Shown piece by piece: positions 5,964 through 7,884 of a stretch of 7,884 nt of DNA (within the stretch, counting starts at the first letter, position 1; the number at the start of each line of letters is the position of its first letter). The notes under the pieces are model-generated. The model had not been told where the DNA came from. It ran no database searches and saw only the letters and a list, made by a program, of their open reading frames with translations. The stretch covers positions 1 through 7,884 of the forward strand of contig QHTP01000049.1 of assembly GCA_003220855.1 (NCBI GenBank). The letters are read 5' to 3'. This stretch comes from Gemmatimonadota bacterium (GTDB taxonomy: Bacteria > Gemmatimonadota > Gemmatimonadetes > Gemmatimonadales > GWC2-71-9). Both the position numbers and the translations under genes were made by a program.

Positions 5964-5973
5964 CTCCTCCCGC

Positions 5974-7884
5974 ATGCCTACCCCCGCCCTCGAAGACGTG
6001 CAGCGCGCCGTGGGCGACCGCTACGAGGTGGTGAGTCTCGCCGGCGCCGGCGGCATGGGCGCCGTGTTCCGGGCCCGCCATCGCACGCTCGGCCACATCG
6101 TCGCCGTCAAAGTGCTGCCTCCCGACGTCGCGGCCAGCGCCATGCGGCGCGAGCGGTTCCGGCGCGAGGCCACGCTCGGCGCCGGGCTCGAGCACCCCAA
6201 CATCGTCCGCGTGTACGACTTCGACACCCGGGACGACATCACCTTTCTCATCATGACGTTCGTGCGCGGCGTGACCCTGGAGGAGCGCCTGCACGGTTCC
6301 GACCGCCCGACCACCGACGCGATCCTCCGCAGCGTGCGCGAGATCGCGGATGCGCTGGGCTACGTCCACCGCCGCGGCGTCGTACACCGCGACGTGAAGC
6401 CGGCGAACATCCTGCTCGACGAGGACAGCGGGCGCGCCCTGCTCGCCGATTTCGGGGTCGCGCACGTGGAGGGCTCGGCCGACACGTCGCTGACGCAGCC
6501 GGGAATCACGATCGGCACACCCGGTTACATGGCCCCCGAGCAGGTCGCCGGGGCACGCGTAGACGGCCGCTCCGACCTGTACTCGCTCGCCGCCGTCGCG
6601 TTCGAGTTGCTCACCGCCGGGTCGGCCGACTTCAAGGCCGACCGTGCCACGCTGGCGCGCACCCTCCGCGCCGCCCGGCCGGAGCTCTCCACGCGCGAGG
6701 CCGCGGTGCTCGTGGCCCCGCTGGCCGAGCGGCCCGATGAGCGCCCGGGGTCGGCCGACGCGTGGATCACGGCGCTCGACCGCACCCGGCCCCGGCGGTG
6801 GCGCTGGGCGATCGCGGCGCTGGCCGTCGTCGTCGCCGCGGGCGCTGCGCGGATGCTGTGGGGCCCGGCACCGCCCTCCGACGTGCCGCCCCGGCTCGCG
6901 GTGATGCCGTTCGCGGTCCTGGGCACGCCGCCCTACCCGGCCACGCAGCTGCCGGAGTATTTCGTCTCCCGATTCCGGCCCGTGGAGCGGGTGATCGACG
7001 TCCTGTCGTTCGGGCAAGTGGTGGCGCAGACCGGCACGGCACCCCCCTCGAACGAGGAGGCGCGCGACCTGGCGCAGCGACTGGGGGCGCGGTTTTTCGT
7101 GCAGGGCAGCGTGTCGTATGCCGGACCGACGGTCACGTTGACGGCGACGTTGTACGAGGGCCATCGCGCGCGACGCAGCGGCACGGCCACCGGCCGCGTC
7201 GGGTTGGACGAGTCGGACATGATGGACCGGGTGTGGGCCCAGCTCTATCCGGAGTTCACGCCCAGTCCCGACGTGACGCTCCCGAACGGCGGACCCGACG
7301 CGCTCGCGGCGTACCTCAACGCTGAAGCGGCCTTTCGGCGCGGCGACTACCGCACGGCGCGCGACGGGTACACGCGCGTGATCCGTGCCGATACGGGGTT
7401 CGCCATCGGGCGCCTGCGGCTCGCCCTGGTCGCGGCGCAGGTGGACCCCACCGAGCAGGGGTTCGGGCCGCCGCTTAGGGGGGCGATGCTGCACCAGCGC
7501 GGCCTGTCCGGCGCCGACAGCCTGCTGCTCGACGGATTCTCCGAGCTCCTGGCGCACGGCGACGGCCTAGCGGCGCTGGCCCGGTTCAAGAGCGCGACGG
7601 AGAGCGCGCCGGACTATCCTCAGGCGTGGTACGTGTTGGGCGAGTTCTATTACCACTTCGGCGATCTGTTCGATCAGAGCGTGGGCGAGGCGCGCGGGGC
7701 GTTCGACCGCGTGCTCGACCTCGATCCCCGCTTCTCCCCGGCGATCGGGCATCTCATCGCGTTCGCCCACCAGGTGGGCGATGGGCCGGAGACCGAGCGG
7801 CTGATCCGGCAGTACCTGCGGATCGATTCGACGTCGGTGGTGGCCGAAGTGGTGGGGATCGCGGACACTCTCATCCTGGGATCG
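5974..7884 (+). CDS. membrane Ser/Thr protein kinase with TolB-like and TPR extracytoplasmic region (3' end outside window)
   Basis: The frame is open from ATG 5974 to the window edge, 637 codons without a stop. Residues 17-268 are a Hanks-type kinase (PknB group): glycine loop GAGGMGAVF (24-32), Lys in VAVK (46), helix-C Glu (65), HRDVKPAN (138-145, Asp140, Lys142, Asn145), DFG (159-161), GTPGYMAPE (181-189) and Asp201 of SDLYSL. All catalytic residues are present. The C-lobe after LLTAG is somewhat shorter than usual. A basic stretch RPRRWRW precedes one transmembrane helix (about 278-296). Outside follows a TolB-like nucleotide-free fold region (PRLAVMPFAVLG 306-317; LAQRLGARFFVQGSVSYAG 366-384; then VTLTATLYEG) and TPR-like helices from about 443 (ALAAYLNAEAAFRRGDYRTA; PDYPQAWYVLGEFYYHFGDL). 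This order is common in Gemmatimonadota. It would phosphorylate cytoplasmic proteins in response to an outside signal. The divergent regulator is a candidate partner. Confidence 0.95.
   Translation, partial: MPTPALEDVQRAVGDRYEVVSLAGAGGMGAVFRARHRTLGHIVAVKVLPPDVAASAMRRERFRREATLGAGLEHPNIVRVYDFDTRDDITFLIMTFVRGVTLEERLHGSDRPTTDAILRSVREIADALGYVHRRGVVHRDVKPANILLDEDSGRALLADFGVAHVEGSADTSLTQPGITIGTPGYMAPEQVAGARVDGRSDLYSLAAVAFELLTAGSADFKADRATLARTLRAARPELSTREAAVLVAPLAERPDERPGSADAWITALDRTRPRRWRWAIAALAVVVAAGAARMLWGPAPPSDVPPRLAVMPFAVLGTPPYPATQLPEYFVSRFRPVERVIDVLSFGQVVAQTGTAPPSNEEARDLAQRLGARFFVQGSVSYAGPTVTLTATLYEGHRARRSGTATGRVGLDESDMMDRVWAQLYPEFTPSPDVTLPNGGPDALAAYLNAEAAFRRGDYRTARDGYTRVIRADTGFAIGRLRLALVAAQVDPTEQGFGPPLRGAMLHQRGLSGADSLLLDGFSELLAHGDGLAALARFKSATESAPDYPQAWYVLGEFYYHFGDLFDQSVGEARGAFDRVLDLDPRFSPAIGHLIAFAHQVGDGPETERLIRQYLRIDSTSVVAEVVGIADTLILGS

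Noticed and set aside
5923..7557. 544-codon open frame on the minus strand, antisense to the kinase
   Set aside because: Arg/Gly/His-rich, no domain or signal. The opposite strand has every kinase motif in order, so this is a GC-driven shadow.
1..7884. Search for tRNA, rRNA, CRISPR repeats, insertion-sequence ends or transposase genes
   Set aside because: None seen on reading; no regularly spaced repeats, no transposase motifs and no terminal inverted repeats flanking the damaged genes.

Overview
This is a high-GC bacterial window with seven to nine protein-coding loci and no visible rRNA, tRNA or CRISPR. GC is strongly enriched at third codon positions. The combination of a one-transmembrane Ser/Thr kinase with a TolB-like/TPR outer region and a BTAD-type regulator fused to an AAA ATPase is typical of soil-dwelling Gemmatimonadota. 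Acidobacteriota or another high-GC phylum cannot be excluded from sequence alone.

Layout. (1) 1-898, plus strand: the C-terminal part of a GMC-family FAD oxidoreductase, entering from the left edge and split between two reading frames at about 336. (2) 1064-1543, plus: a small exported or membrane protein with a signal peptide, apparently cut short at its C-terminus. (3) About 1588-2205, plus: a family 5 uracil-DNA glycosylase that has lost its N-terminus, including one Cys pair of its expected iron-sulfur site, and has no start codon of its own near the homology boundary. (4) 2222-3441, minus: a GNAT acetyltransferase overlapping by four bases with a downstream gene of unknown function. (5) 3484-4000, minus: remnants of small membrane-protein genes, frame-disrupted in at least two places, plus a 46-codon ORF with a good ribosome binding site. 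(6) 4001-5914, minus: a 637-residue BTAD/AAA transcriptional regulator. (7) 5974-7884, plus: a Ser/Thr kinase running off the right edge, divergent from the regulator across 59 bp.

The right half is intact and coherent: a kinase and a regulator with ATPase domain share a short divergent promoter region, a plausible signalling pair. The left half is unusual because most genes carry a lesion (frameshift, nonsense codon, lost end) while the GNAT pair between them is intact. Whether this is real gene decay or assembly and sequencing error cannot be settled from sequence alone. I found no convincing new defence, mobile or RNA system; the most interesting items are the damaged membrane-protein/glycosylase junction, an inverted repeat over a start codon, and the possibly leaderless divergent promoter.
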